A stretch of DNA of 14,518 nt from Robiginitomaculum sp. (GCA_002733485.1 NVVU01000016.1:27968-42485), one strand, 5' to 3'. Shown: positions 1-7,901, numbered from the stretch's first letter. Notes: generated from the letters alone by a model not told the origin. Translations and numbers: made by a program.

Positions 1-1457
1 GTCATCCGGCCAGTGATTTGCGATGCCCGGGCGCGTAAAATAACCCGCATATAAATGGCTGCAGCACACAGCAAATGCCGCGCCTCATCATCGGGCACAA
101 CCCCATGAAACCCACCCGGAAATTCATCGGCAATATAGGCGGTGTTGATCTTGCCGGACTGGAACCTGTCTTGAGCAATCACGGCACTTAAAAACGGTAT
201 ATTGGATTGCACCCCGGCGACATCAAACTGGTCCAATGCCGCTTGCATGGCACGCACCGCGCCTTTTCTATCCCGTCCATGGGTGATCAGTTTTGCCAGC
301 ATGGGGTCATAAAAAATCGACACTTCGTCCCCTGCCCGCACGCCTGAATCCAGACGCACGGCATCGCTTTGCCGGGGCGGCGAAAACCGGTTCAGGCGAC
401 CGATAGAGGGCAGAAAATTACGATACGGATCTTCGGCATAGATACGGGTTTCCAGCGCCCAGCCATCAATGCCAATATCTTTTTGCTTTAGTGAAAGCGT
501 GTCGCCAGCGGCCACACGGATCATCTGTTCGACCAGGTCCACGCCGGTGATCATCTCGCTTACCGGGTGTTCAACCTGCAAGCGCGTATTCATTTCCAGA
601 AAGAAGAAATTGCGATCCTTGTCGACAATAAATTCCACCGTTCCGGCACTGTCATAATCCACCGCCGCCGCCAGGGCGGTGGCCTGCGCCCCCATGGCGG
701 CACGGGTTTTCTCGTCGAGAAATGGCGATGGCGCTTCTTCGATTACTTTTTGATTACGCCGCTGGATCGAGCATTCACGCTCGTTTAAATGAATAATATT
801 CCCTTGTTTATCACCCAGAACCTGAATTTCGATATGGCGGGGTTCGGTGATAAAACGCTCGATAAATATCCGCTCATCGCCAAAGGCCGTTCGCGCTTCA
901 TTGCGCGCTGAGGTAAATCCCTCGCGGGCCTCGTCTTCATCCCAGGCAATGCGCATGCCCTTACCGCCGCCCCCGGCTGAGGCCTTAATCATCACCGGAA
1001 AACCAACCTCTTTGGCGATTTTCACCGCCATCTCCGGATTTTCAATCAGGCCCATATGCCCGGGCACCGTATTCACCCCGGCCTTTTCAGCAAATTTTTT
1101 GGAGGCAATTTTATCGCCCATAATTTCAATGGCTTTGGTGTTGGGTCCGATAAAGGCAATGCCTTCTTCTTCCAGACGTCGGGCAAAAGCCGCATTTTCT
1201 GACAAGAACCCAAAGCCCGGGTGCACGGCCTCGGCCCTGGTTTCTTTGGCCGCTACAATAATCTTTTCCATATCCAGATAGCTTTGCGCCGCCGGGGCCG
1301 CGCCAATCAGCACCGCTTCGTCTGCCATCTCGACGGCCAAAGAGTTGGCATCAGCCTCTGAATACACAGCCACGCTGCTAATCGAGAGTTTTTTGCATGC
1401 CCGGATAATCCGCACGGCAATTTCGCCCCGGTTAGCGATCAGAATTTTTGTAAACAT
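1..1457 (-). CDS. pccA: Propionyl-CoA carboxylase alpha (biotin carboxylase) subunit, 3' end cut by window edge
   Basis: The frame opens at ATG 1457 (MFTKILIANRGE...) and runs about 485 codons off the left edge without a stop. The N-terminal Rossmann-like biotin carboxylase fold is seen in ANRGEIAVRIIRA. The ATP-grasp part carries the glycine-rich loop KASAGGGGKGMR near residue 160-170, then ERECSIQRRNQKVIEEAPS near 228-245 and EMNTRLQVEHPVSE near 289-302, which hold the metal and bicarbonate-site residues. The C-terminal biotin carboxylase subdomain (WALETRIYAEDP...SIFYDPMLAK) is present. The family is about 665 residues long, so the BT linker and the biotinyl domain with its MKM motif lie outside. 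It carboxylates biotin with ATP and bicarbonate for PccB. The PccA name rather than acetyl- or methylcrotonyl-CoA carboxylase rests on overall look and on pccB nearby. Only a weak GGCAGGG lies upstream of the start. It is divergent from the GH5 gene. Confidence 0.93.
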   Translation of the reverse strand, partial: MFTKILIANRGEIAVRIIRACKKLSISSVAVYSEADANSLAVEMADEAVLIGAAPAAQSYLDMEKIIVAAKETRAEAVHPGFGFLSENAAFARRLEEEGIAFIGPNTKAIEIMGDKIASKKFAEKAGVNTVPGHMGLIENPEMAVKIAKEVGFPVMIKASAGGGGKGMRIAWDEDEAREGFTSARNEARTAFGDERIFIERFITEPRHIEIQVLGDKQGNIIHLNERECSIQRRNQKVIEEAPSPFLDEKTRAAMGAQATALAAAVDYDSAGTVEFIVDKDRNFFFLEMNTRLQVEHPVSEMITGVDLVEQMIRVAAGDTLSLKQKDIGIDGWALETRIYAEDPYRNFLPSIGRLNRFSPPRQSDAVRLDSGVRAGDEVSIFYDPMLAKLITHGRDRKGAVRAMQAALDQFDVAGVQSNIPFLSAVIAQDRFQSGKINTAYIADEFPGGFHGVVPDDEARHLLCAAAIYMRVILRARASQITGRM

Positions 1458-1518
1458 CAGCCCTGCCAAAACGTTTTCTTATGCCCCACTCTTACCCCCG
1501 ACGACGCCATGCGGCAAG

Positions 1519-1546
1519 TTGATGAACGCTGTTGGGAAAATATCAA
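1519..1546 (+). promoter_or_regulatory. Candidate sigma-70-like promoter for the GH5 gene
   Basis: TTGATG (1519-1524) and TATCAA (1541-1546) are 16 bp apart in the 112-bp gap between divergent pccA and the GH5 gene. Each box matches the consensus at about four of six positions. The predicted start of transcription near 1553 would leave a very short leader before ATG 1570. This is inference from boxes alone. No convincing matching promoter for pccA was seen in the same gap. Confidence 0.3.
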
Positions 1547-1569
1547 GACCAAGGCACTAGGCTGGGGCC

Positions 1570-2595
1570 ATGACAAGAAAGACGCTGTTACTTATGGCTC
1601 TATTGCTGGGCTTATGGCCTGGTATGCCCAAAGTGGCGCAGGCACAGCACGCCGGGTTTCCGGCAAGACGCTGCGTGAACCTGGCCAATGCGCTGAACGC
1701 CCCCAAAGAGGGCGAATGGGGCTATGTGATTCGGGACGCAGACCTGCAACGCATTGCCCTGGCCGGGTTTGACAGTGTGCGGGTTCTAATCGCCTGGGAC
1801 CAGCATGCCGGGGCCAAGGCCCCCTATACCATTGATCCAGCGTTCTTTGCCCGCATTGACGAGGTAATTGCACAGGCTCAGGGCTATGGCCTTTCTATCA
1901 TTCTAGACATGCACAATTATGAAGGCCTGTACGCCGATCCGGCATCCCATGGCCCCCGGGCCGTGGCCCTGTGGACGCAGATTGCCCATCATTATGCCAA
2001 GGCTCCAAAGTCGGTAATTTTTGAGCTGTTGAACGAGCCAAAAGACGCTCTTCAAGGTGAAACGTGGCAGCGCCTTTCTACACAGCTCTATCAAGTGGTG
2101 CGCCAACGCAACCCGAATCGCTGGATCATAATGGGCGGTGATAACTGGAATAGTATAGACGGGCTGGCGCGTTTTGTGGCACCTCCAGATCCGCAACTGG
2201 TGCTGACCTTTCATTATTACGATCCCTATAAATTCACCCACCAGGGAGCCACCTGGTTTGAAGGGGCACCGCCGGTGGGTCGCCCCTGGGGCAGCAAAGG
2301 AGGAAAACGTCATTTGAAACGGGAATTTACCCGCGCCGCCGCCCTTGGTCGCGCCAGCGGTCATCAGGTTTGGCTGGGCGAGTTTGGGGCCACCACAGCC
2401 ACCAATATCAAAGACCGCGCGCGCTGGACGCTAGCCGTGCGTCGCGCCGCCGAAGCAGAGGGTATGGGCTGGTGCAGCTTTGATTTTGCCACCGAGTTTG
2501 GGGTTTATTCACCAAAGCGGAAAAACTGGATCTGGCCCCTTCGCCGTGCACTGTTTGATCAGTCCGCACTGGCCCTGCGCCGTTCACCGGATTAG
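1570..2595 (+). CDS. Secreted glycoside hydrolase family 5 (cellulase-like) enzyme
   Basis: A 341-residue protein with a signal peptide: MTRK, a hydrophobic stretch, and a likely cleavage after AQA at residue 25. The rest is a single GH5-type TIM barrel with no visible carbohydrate-binding module. Seen landmarks are the strand with Arg71 (DSVRVLIAW), DMHNY with His115, the acid/base motif LLNEP with Asn155-Glu156, TFHYYDPY with His215 and Tyr216, the nucleophile motif LGEFG with Glu271, and a Trp-rich loop GWCSFDF near 300. Both catalytic glutamates are present, so it should be an active retaining glycosidase in periplasm or medium. GH5 covers endoglucanases, mannanases and others, and the substrate cannot be told. 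ATG 1570 is preceded by GGCTGGGG. A DUF302 lipoprotein gene starts 32 bp after the stop, suggesting co-transcription. Confidence 0.9.
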   Translation: MTRKTLLLMALLLGLWPGMPKVAQAQHAGFPARRCVNLANALNAPKEGEWGYVIRDADLQRIALAGFDSVRVLIAWDQHAGAKAPYTIDPAFFARIDEVIAQAQGYGLSIILDMHNYEGLYADPASHGPRAVALWTQIAHHYAKAPKSVIFELLNEPKDALQGETWQRLSTQLYQVVRQRNPNRWIIMGGDNWNSIDGLARFVAPPDPQLVLTFHYYDPYKFTHQGATWFEGAPPVGRPWGSKGGKRHLKREFTRAAALGRASGHQVWLGEFGATTATNIKDRARWTLAVRRAAEAEGMGWCSFDFATEFGVYSPKRKNWIWPLRRALFDQSALALRRSPD

Positions 2596-2627
2596 GATCA
2601 TGGAATTCTAACCATAGGGAATACGAT

Positions 2628-3092
2628 ATGCGCACTTTAGTCCTGATCGGGATTGGCATTTTGCTTGCCGCCTGCCAGCCTTTGGCCCCAAAAACCGCCA
2701 ATGACGAGCTGATCACCCGGACCAGCCCCCATAGTGTCGCCGAGACCATGGACCGGCTGGAAGCGGCGGTAACGGCCAAAGGTGCCAAAGTTTTTGCCCG
2801 AATCAATCATGGTGCCGGCGCGCAAAGCATTGGCGAAGTCCTGACCGCCGAAGAAGTGTTGATCTTCGGTAATCCCGAACTGGGCACGCCATTAATGCAA
2901 ATTGACCCTCGTATGGGGCTGGATTTGCCGGTAAAAATCCTGGTTTGGGATGATAACGGGCAAACCAGAATTGTTTTTTTGAACCCGGCAAAGCTGGGGG
3001 CCTGGTATGGCATAGAGGCCACCAACCCGGTATTGATTAAAATGCGCGGCGTGTTGGAAACCGTGAGCAAGGAAGCCAGTCGTGAGGATTAG
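2628..3092 (+). CDS. DUF302 family lipoprotein
   Basis: A 154-residue protein starting with a short hydrophobic signal and the lipobox LAAC, which puts the lipidated cysteine at residue 16. The mature part matches the DUF302 pattern: SPHSVAETMDRLEAAV near 33-48, a K-G-A-K-V-F-A-R-I-N-H segment, EVLIFGNPELGTPLMQ near 76-91, and LPVKILVWDD near 100-109. DUF302 domains are small alpha/beta folds found in exported or membrane-anchored proteins, and no reaction is established. The start is backed by AGGGAAT a few bases upstream of the ATG. It follows the GH5 gene by 32 bp and converges on the channel gene, whose stop lies 2 bp beyond its own. A role with the GH5 enzyme is not shown by the sequence. 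Confidence 0.85.
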   Translation: MRTLVLIGIGILLAACQPLAPKTANDELITRTSPHSVAETMDRLEAAVTAKGAKVFARINHGAGAQSIGEVLTAEEVLIFGNPELGTPLMQIDPRMGLDLPVKILVWDDNGQTRIVFLNPAKLGAWYGIEATNPVLIKMRGVLETVSKEASRED

Positions 3093-3094
3093 CT

Positions 3095-3559
3095 CTAGCC
3101 CTGGTTTTCTCCACTATCGCCACCTTCCAGCCATTTGTGTTCCAGCGCACGCATATGCCCGGTCAGGCTGATCAGAAAGGCCGTTGACCAGCCCAGCAGC
3201 AAAAAGCCGTTGGCTGATTCTATTGCTGTTAACAACCGCCAGTGCGGCCCCACCACCAAATCGCCAAACCCAACCGTGGTAAACACGCTGGTGGAGAAAT
3301 ACAAACAAGCCTCGAACGTATCAAACAGTTCCAGCTTGTAATAGAGCGCCGCATAGGCCCAGACCTCGATGGTGTGGATGGCGAAAATTCCCATCACTAC
3401 CAGCATGATAACGGTGCTGGAACGCAGCACACTGAATTTTGCCAATTCAGAAGCCTTGGAATTACGCATGATCCAGATCAAAAACGTCAACCCCATCAAA
3501 TGGATAAGGGCAGTGAATGCAACCATAACACTGGCCAGTATCAGGTTCTGCGCTAGCAT
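3095..3559 (-). CDS. Small potassium channel family protein (Ion_trans_2-type pore)
   Basis: A 154-residue membrane protein. Helix 1 spans about residues 5-31, helix 2 about 50-72, then a pore helix (TFEACLYFSTSVF), the selectivity filter TTVGFGD at about 94-100, and a last helix about 110-131. TVGFGD is the K+ filter of two-helix-pore channels, so a tetrameric K+-selective channel in the inner membrane is expected. The short tail has no RCK/TrkA-N or cyclic-nucleotide domain, so no ligand gate is visible. An upstream in-frame GTG at 3562 is possible, but GGAAGGG lies 5 bp before ATG 3559 and favours that start. The gene begins 18 bp after the stop of the amidase at 3578-5080, so it is probably the last gene of that operon. 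Confidence 0.87.
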   Translation of the reverse strand: MLAQNLILASVMVAFTALIHLMGLTFLIWIMRNSKASELAKFSVLRSSTVIMLVVMGIFAIHTIEVWAYAALYYKLELFDTFEACLYFSTSVFTTVGFGDLVVGPHWRLLTAIESANGFLLLGWSTAFLISLTGHMRALEHKWLEGGDSGENQG

Positions 3560-3577
3560 CACTGCCCTTCCACTTAA

Positions 3578-5080
3578 TCAGGCATTCAGGGCCATCTCCG
3601 GCCAATCCTGTGCCCAGGGGGCTGCCGCCTCAATCTGGCTGGCCAGCGCAAAGAGGTTCGCCTCATCACCAAAACTGCCTTCGAACTGTACGCCTACCGG
3701 CACATTATTAGTCGTTCTCAAGGTCGGTACCGACATCGCCGGATGGCCTGAAGCATTGGCATAGGGTGTAAAGGCGACATAGGTTTTGAACCATTCGCCC
3801 TGTACGTCCAGATCTGTGGATTGGTCAATGCGGCCGATTTTGACCGGTGGCTCACCCAGAACCGGGTTGAGGTGAAAATCATAAGTTTCGTGGAATTTAC
3901 GCGAGGCATCGCGCTCGACGGCAAACTGTTTATAGACATCCTCAATAACACTTTGGTCCTGATCGGCCACTTTTGCATATAGCCACCAGGTAAAGGGCTC
4001 CAGCAAATCATGGGGCACTGGTTTACCACCCAGGGCCTTGGAAACATTACCAACCACCTGTTTAGCCCCGAATGACCACAGCGTCATAAACGCATCATTG
4101 AACGCCTGTGCGCTATAGGCCGGGGCGGCCTCCTCAACAATATGACCCAGATCGGCGCAGGTTTTAGCGGCCATCAGCACGGCTTTTTTGCAATCGGGAT
4201 GCACTTCATTGCCCCAGGCATCTTTGGTGGAATAACCGATTTTATACTGCTTTTTGCCAACACCATCTGGCAAGACCGGCGATGGCAGGCCTTTATCAGT
4301 AGCGGCCATCACCGCCATGGCCGTTTGCGAATCACGCACTGTGCGCGTAACAAATCCCTTGACCGACAATTCCCACGGCGTGCCGTCCGAATCCGGCCAG
4401 CGCCCGCGCGAAGCCTTCATGCCAAAAAGTCCACAGCAGTTAGCCGGGATGCGAATTGAGCCGCCCCCGTCGGAAGATTGCGCCATTGGTACCACCCCGG
4501 CGGCAACCGCACTGGCCGAGCCGCCCGAAGAACCACCAGAGCTGTATTCCGGGTTCCAGGGATTGCGCGTCGGGCCAAAAGCCAACGGCTCGGTTGTTGG
4601 CAAAAAGCCAAATTCCGGCGTTGCAGATTTACCGATTGAGATTAAACCAGCTTCTTTCATCGTCGTGACAATGCGATGATCATGGTCAGGAATATTGTTT
4701 ATAAAGGCGCGCGAACCATAGGCCGTACGCACCCCAATGGTTTCCTGCAAATCCTTGGTCAGGGTCGGCACCCCGGAAAATGGACCGGCTGGCAGATCGC
4801 TTTGCGCAACCTCGCGAGCCTGCTCAAAGGTCGGTGTTACCAGAAAGTTCAGCTTTTCATTTAGCTTCTGCGCACGATCAATGGCAATATTGGTTTGTTC
4901 CAGCGCGTTTAATTCGCCACTGGCAATCATTTCGCCATGGGCCAGCGCATCCTTCATCCAAGAAGGTGTAAACTTTGGCGGTGGAGGTGGGGGTGGTGCC
5001 ACAGCACTGCCGCCTCTGGGACTGCACCCTGCCAAAGCCCCTACAGCTACAGCCCCATACAGAAACTCACGTCTTTTCAT
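3578..5080 (-). CDS. Exported amidase-signature enzyme with Tat and lipobox-like signal
   Basis: A 500-residue amidase-signature (AS) hydrolase. The Ser-cisSer-Lys triad is visible: Lys109 in TLTKD, cis-Ser184 in GGSSGG, and nucleophile Ser208 in DGGGSIRIPA. The N-terminus MKRREFLYG fits a Tat twin-arginine signal and is followed by LAGC, a lipobox with Cys19. A run of seven prolines (29-35) then separates the anchor from the catalytic domain. I infer a folded, Tat-exported, lipid-anchored enzyme facing the periplasm. AS enzymes hydrolyse amide bonds of diverse substrates, and the substrate here is unknown. It is not GatA: the signal peptide and the lack of gatB/gatC nearby argue against that. 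GGGAG lies 7 bp before the start. It sits 64 bp after a second amidase gene on the same strand. Confidence 0.9.
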   Translation of the reverse strand: MKRREFLYGAVAVGALAGCSPRGGSAVAPPPPPPPKFTPSWMKDALAHGEMIASGELNALEQTNIAIDRAQKLNEKLNFLVTPTFEQAREVAQSDLPAGPFSGVPTLTKDLQETIGVRTAYGSRAFINNIPDHDHRIVTTMKEAGLISIGKSATPEFGFLPTTEPLAFGPTRNPWNPEYSSGGSSGGSASAVAAGVVPMAQSSDGGGSIRIPANCCGLFGMKASRGRWPDSDGTPWELSVKGFVTRTVRDSQTAMAVMAATDKGLPSPVLPDGVGKKQYKIGYSTKDAWGNEVHPDCKKAVLMAAKTCADLGHIVEEAAPAYSAQAFNDAFMTLWSFGAKQVVGNVSKALGGKPVPHDLLEPFTWWLYAKVADQDQSVIEDVYKQFAVERDASRKFHETYDFHLNPVLGEPPVKIGRIDQSTDLDVQGEWFKTYVAFTPYANASGHPAMSVPTLRTTNNVPVGVQFEGSFGDEANLFALASQIEAAAPWAQDWPEMALNA

Positions 5081-5144
5081 AGTCTTTCTCCCACCAGTTT
5101 TCTATTCAACACGCTAAACCCAGACTTGGGCGGGCGCAAAGCCT

Positions 5145-6620
5145 TTATTGCGGGGGCGGTGTAAAACCGCCAAAAACCTTGCCCAGTTTGCCGGCAAAAT
5201 CCATACAGGTCCGATCTTCCAGATAAGGCCCGATGATCTGTACCGCGCCTGGCAAACCATCGGCACAAACCCCGATCGGTGCCACACTGGCCGGCAAATA
5301 ACTGGCCCCGGCCAGACCCGGCCAGATAAAAAGATCAAGATAATTACGGGCCTTGCCATCAATGTTGAGCTTGCGTTTGACCACACTGCCTTCGGTCACA
5401 TGGGCAAAGGCATTGGTGGGCAAAACCGGCGTCAGCAAAACATCGTATTGTGTAAAAAAATCGTCCCAGGCTGCGCGCAACTGCGTACGCGCTTCATTAA
5501 CCCCGATCCATTCTCTGGCCTGTTGCGTGGCCCCTTTGGCATAGTCGGCCAGCGCTTGTGGCACCAGACCAAAGCGTGCCGCAATTTTGAGAAGCGGCAA
5601 TCCACGATCCAATTGCGAAAACGAGCCCGGCGGCAAACCAGCGGCGGCAACTGTCGCCAGCAGGCTGAAATAAATGTCATGGCTCTCGCTCAGGCTGAAC
5701 GCCGGGCGCGCATTACGATCCACCTTAACGCCCGCCTTTTCCAGTGCATCGGCCATGCCTCCCAGCTGATCACTCAAGGCCCCCTGAACCTCGCAATAAG
5801 GATCATCAAGCCAGCACGCCACCCGATAATCCTTAAGTGCCTTGTGGCGCGGCTTTGGAAACTTTAACGACCAGCCCACCGCCTCGCGCGCACTTGGCCC
5901 GGTAAGAACGTCCATTGCCAGTTGCAGATCACCTGCATCACGGGCCAACGGTCCGCCAACGGCCAGATCGACCTCGCTGAGCGTACCGGGTGGTCCAGGA
6001 ACATGGCCCTGCATGGCCATGGCTCGAAAGCTGGGTTTGTGGCCGTAAACCCCGCACATGGCCGCCGGGATCCGGATCGAGCCTGCCAGATCACTGCCCA
6101 GCTCCAGCGGTGTCATGCCGGTGGCCAGCGCCGCCGCCGCGCCGCCGGAGGATCCGCCTGCGGTCAGATCCGTATTCCAGGGATTTCCAGTTCGGCCAAA
6201 GACAGGGTTGTCAGTCTGAATGTCGGCGGCATAAGCTGGTAAATTGGTTTTACCAAACACAATCGCTCCCGCTGCCTTGAGGCGCGCCACCGGCATCGCA
6301 TCGGTTTTGGGGACATGGCTGGCATATTCCTGTGCCCCGGCGGTGGTGCGCAGACCAGCGGTTTCCCAACTGTCCTTGATGGTCATGGGCAGGCCATGTA
6401 ACAGCCCCCAATCTTCGCCTTTGGCCAGTGCTGCATCGGCCTCTTTTGCCCGCGCCAGGGCAGTCTCCTCGTCCAGCGTGACCACCGCATTGATGGCTTC
6501 ATTGCACGTCTTGATGCGTGCCAAATGCATTTGCAGCGCTTCAACAGCACTGACTTTTTTAGCCTTTATGGCTTTTACCAAACTTGCCGCGCTTTTATCG
6601 GTGTAATCGTCCATACCCAT
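5145..6620 (-). CDS. Amidase-signature enzyme, cytoplasmic
   Basis: A 491-residue AS-family amidase without a signal peptide. The triad is Lys82 in MTIKD, cis-Ser157 in GGSSGG and Ser181 in DLAGSIRIPA. The N-terminal helices (SAASLVKAIKAKKVSAVEALQMHLARI) are typical of the family, as is the later RGLPLL...EWIGVNEARTQLRAAWDDFF region. It resembles 6-aminohexanoate-cyclic-dimer-hydrolase-like and general amidases, but the substrate is not readable. Two ATGs are close together (6620 and 6614). AAGAAAGG precedes both, so the exact start is uncertain by two codons. It is the first gene of a probable operon with the exported amidase and the K+ channel, and is divergent from the universal stress protein gene. 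Confidence 0.9.
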   Translation of the reverse strand: MGMDDYTDKSAASLVKAIKAKKVSAVEALQMHLARIKTCNEAINAVVTLDEETALARAKEADAALAKGEDWGLLHGLPMTIKDSWETAGLRTTAGAQEYASHVPKTDAMPVARLKAAGAIVFGKTNLPAYAADIQTDNPVFGRTGNPWNTDLTAGGSSGGAAAALATGMTPLELGSDLAGSIRIPAAMCGVYGHKPSFRAMAMQGHVPGPPGTLSEVDLAVGGPLARDAGDLQLAMDVLTGPSAREAVGWSLKFPKPRHKALKDYRVACWLDDPYCEVQGALSDQLGGMADALEKAGVKVDRNARPAFSLSESHDIYFSLLATVAAAGLPPGSFSQLDRGLPLLKIAARFGLVPQALADYAKGATQQAREWIGVNEARTQLRAAWDDFFTQYDVLLTPVLPTNAFAHVTEGSVVKRKLNIDGKARNYLDLFIWPGLAGASYLPASVAPIGVCADGLPGAVQIIGPYLEDRTCMDFAGKLGKVFGGFTPPPQ

Positions 6621-6710
6621 TGCCTTTCTTGCTGGTGTAAGTCTGGCAGGTTAAGGGCCGTGTTGAAAAGCAATTATTTCGGTCTTGTAAAAAAATACGC
6701 CCTGCGGCGC

Positions 6711-6725
6711 ATTGTCCCGGGCAAT
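6711..6725. promoter_or_regulatory. Near-perfect palindrome in the divergent amidase/stress-protein gap
   Basis: ATTGTCCCGGGCAAT is an inverted repeat with a single mismatched pair. It sits in the 175-bp gap between the divergent amidase (start 6620) and universal stress protein (start 6796). Its place and symmetry suit an operator for a dimeric regulator, but no known consensus was recognised, and it could be chance. Confidence 0.3.
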
Positions 6726-6770
6726 AGCGCAAGATCATTCCCATATTTCAACCAGAGGGTATATAACAAA

Positions 6771-6798
6771 GGAGCCATTCATCATGGAGGACATCATG
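6771..6798 (+). promoter_or_regulatory. Two candidate ribosome binding sites deciding the start of the stress protein
   Basis: GGAG at 6771-6774 lies 9 bp before ATG 6784, and GGAGG at 6786-6790 lies 5 bp before ATG 6796. The two ATGs are in the same frame. The stronger site and the usual family N-terminus (KFKTIIAAI) favour 6796. The upstream ATG would only add MEDI. Confidence 0.6.
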
Positions 6799-7287
6799 AA
6801 GTTCAAAACCATCATTGCCGCCATCAATATGGACGATGATCTCGCCCCCGGCGTATTAAAAACTGCCATCATGCTGGCCAAACGCGATCAGGCCATGCTG
6901 TGGGTCGTCGATGTCTGGCCCGATCTGAACTATACCATGGCCACCGGCATAGCCGACCCCCTGGGGGCTACCGCCATGTTGCCATCCGAGGCCAATCTGG
7001 AAGCTGATCGCAAAGCCCGGAATGAGCGGGAAAAAGAGCTTAAAGCTCAGGTCAGTAAAGAACTCCCTGGAGGCGAAGCGATCATTCTTGTCGGTGAACC
7101 GGCAAAGGAAATTACAGATTTTGCACGAGAAAAAACCGCCGACCTTATTGTCGTGGGCACCCACCAGAAAGGGGCCTGGAAAGCCTTGTTTGACGGGGCA
7201 CCCTCACGGGACATTGTGCGTGAAGCCCCTTGTGCAGTATTTCTGGTACCAAAATCCTTTGCCGGAAAAATTGTAAATTCAGATTAA
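6796..7287 (+). CDS. Universal stress protein (UspA family), altered nucleotide loop
   Basis: A 163-residue single-domain Usp. The N-terminal strand KTIIAAINMDDD, the middle ILVGEPAKEITDFA (about 97-110) and the C-terminal TADLIVVGTHQKGAWKALFDGAPSRDIVREAPCAVFLVP (about 114-152) follow the family fold. ATP-binding Usps carry G-2x-G-9x-G(S/T). Here Gly121 and Gly134 are in register, but the second Gly is Gln124 and the Ser/Thr after Gly134 is Ala135. Nucleotide binding may therefore be weak or absent. The protein is expected in the cytoplasm with a role in stress or starvation survival, and its partners are unknown. It is transcribed away from the amidase operon. Its TAA overlaps the stop of the convergent 7284-7736 gene. 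Confidence 0.9.
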   Translation: MKFKTIIAAINMDDDLAPGVLKTAIMLAKRDQAMLWVVDVWPDLNYTMATGIADPLGATAMLPSEANLEADRKARNEREKELKAQVSKELPGGEAIILVGEPAKEITDFAREKTADLIVVGTHQKGAWKALFDGAPSRDIVREAPCAVFLVPKSFAGKIVNSD

Positions 7288-7736
7288 CCTAAAGCCGTAT
7301 TGGCCTGTCCCTGTGCCTCATCACGAGTCACGTTTTTCATACAGGCCAGCGCAGAGCGAAGCCCGATGCGGCCGAGTTTGTGTGTTGAATTATCCGCACC
7401 CAACATGATGCCCTGTACCAGTTCCAGGGTAAGGGCCGGTTGCACCTGCATGGTGGCCAGCGAAGCAATCAGCCAGTCTTCGGCTCCGTCCAACAGAGCA
7501 CCAGAAGCGCTATCATTATCCAGTAAATGACGGCGCACCTCCTGGCTCACCAGATGACGCCAGCCAGTATCGAATTTTTCAAAAAGCGAACAGGCCCCCA
7601 GCAGGATTTCAGCCTCTTCCCGGCTCGCCGGTGCATCGGCAAACGTCTTCCTTGCCAGTGCCCCTGCCTCGTTCATGCTCATTGGCAAGAACTTGCCGTA
7701 ATGCTCTATCAGTTTGTCGGCGCGCGTGTGTCCCAT
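7284..7736 (-). CDS. Unrecognised 150-residue, probably helical protein
   Basis: I do not recognise a family. The start at 7736 (MGHTRADKLIEHYGKFL) is chosen because GGGAG lies 7 bp upstream. A longer reading to 7775 lacks a ribosome site. The protein has no signal peptide and no transmembrane helix. It looks mainly alpha-helical, with an acidic middle (SREEAEILLGACSLFEKFDTGWRHLVSQEVRRHLLDN, about 38-74), then DGAEDWLIASLATM (83-96) and a C-terminal segment ending in TALG. Cysteines are at about 49 and 132. It is convergent with the universal stress protein gene, sharing the four bases TTAA at the stop. A hairpin lies about 95 bp upstream. Function is unknown. Confidence 0.7.
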   Translation of the reverse strand: MGHTRADKLIEHYGKFLPMSMNEAGALARKTFADAPASREEAEILLGACSLFEKFDTGWRHLVSQEVRRHLLDNDSASGALLDGAEDWLIASLATMQVQPALTLELVQGIMLGADNSTHKLGRIGLRSALACMKNVTRDEAQGQANTALG

Positions 7737-7831
7737 CTTCAATCTCCCAGTTGGCAGAGAGAGAGTGCACCACATCAGAGTTACCGCGAGGTTAGCAAAT
7801 GGGGATTTTACTACACAAATTGCCTATATTA

Positions 7832-7850
7832 CCGCCTGCCTTCCAGGCGG
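7832..7850. repeat. GC-rich hairpin CCGCCTG/CAGGCGG
   Basis: CCGCCTG (7832-7838) and CAGGCGG (7844-7850) form a perfect 7-bp stem with a 5-base loop. GGATAAATCC, itself a small inverted repeat, follows directly at 7851-7860. Neither strand shows a strong U-run, so it is not a clear terminator. It lies in the upstream region of the 7284-7736 gene. Confidence 0.55.
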
Positions 7851-7901
7851 GGATAAATCCGTTTTACCCCCGCATTGGCAACGTAATGTGCACCTACACC
7901 T

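Noticed and set aside
5148..5867. A 239-codon plus-strand frame inside the amidase region
   Set aside because: It is the shadow of the 5145-6620 amidase, whose catalytic motifs are complete on the other strand.
3578..6620. GatA subunit of Asp/Glu-tRNA amidotransferase
   Set aside because: Both enzymes are amidase-signature proteins, but neither neighbours gatB or gatC, one has an export signal, and overall sequence looks like general amidases.
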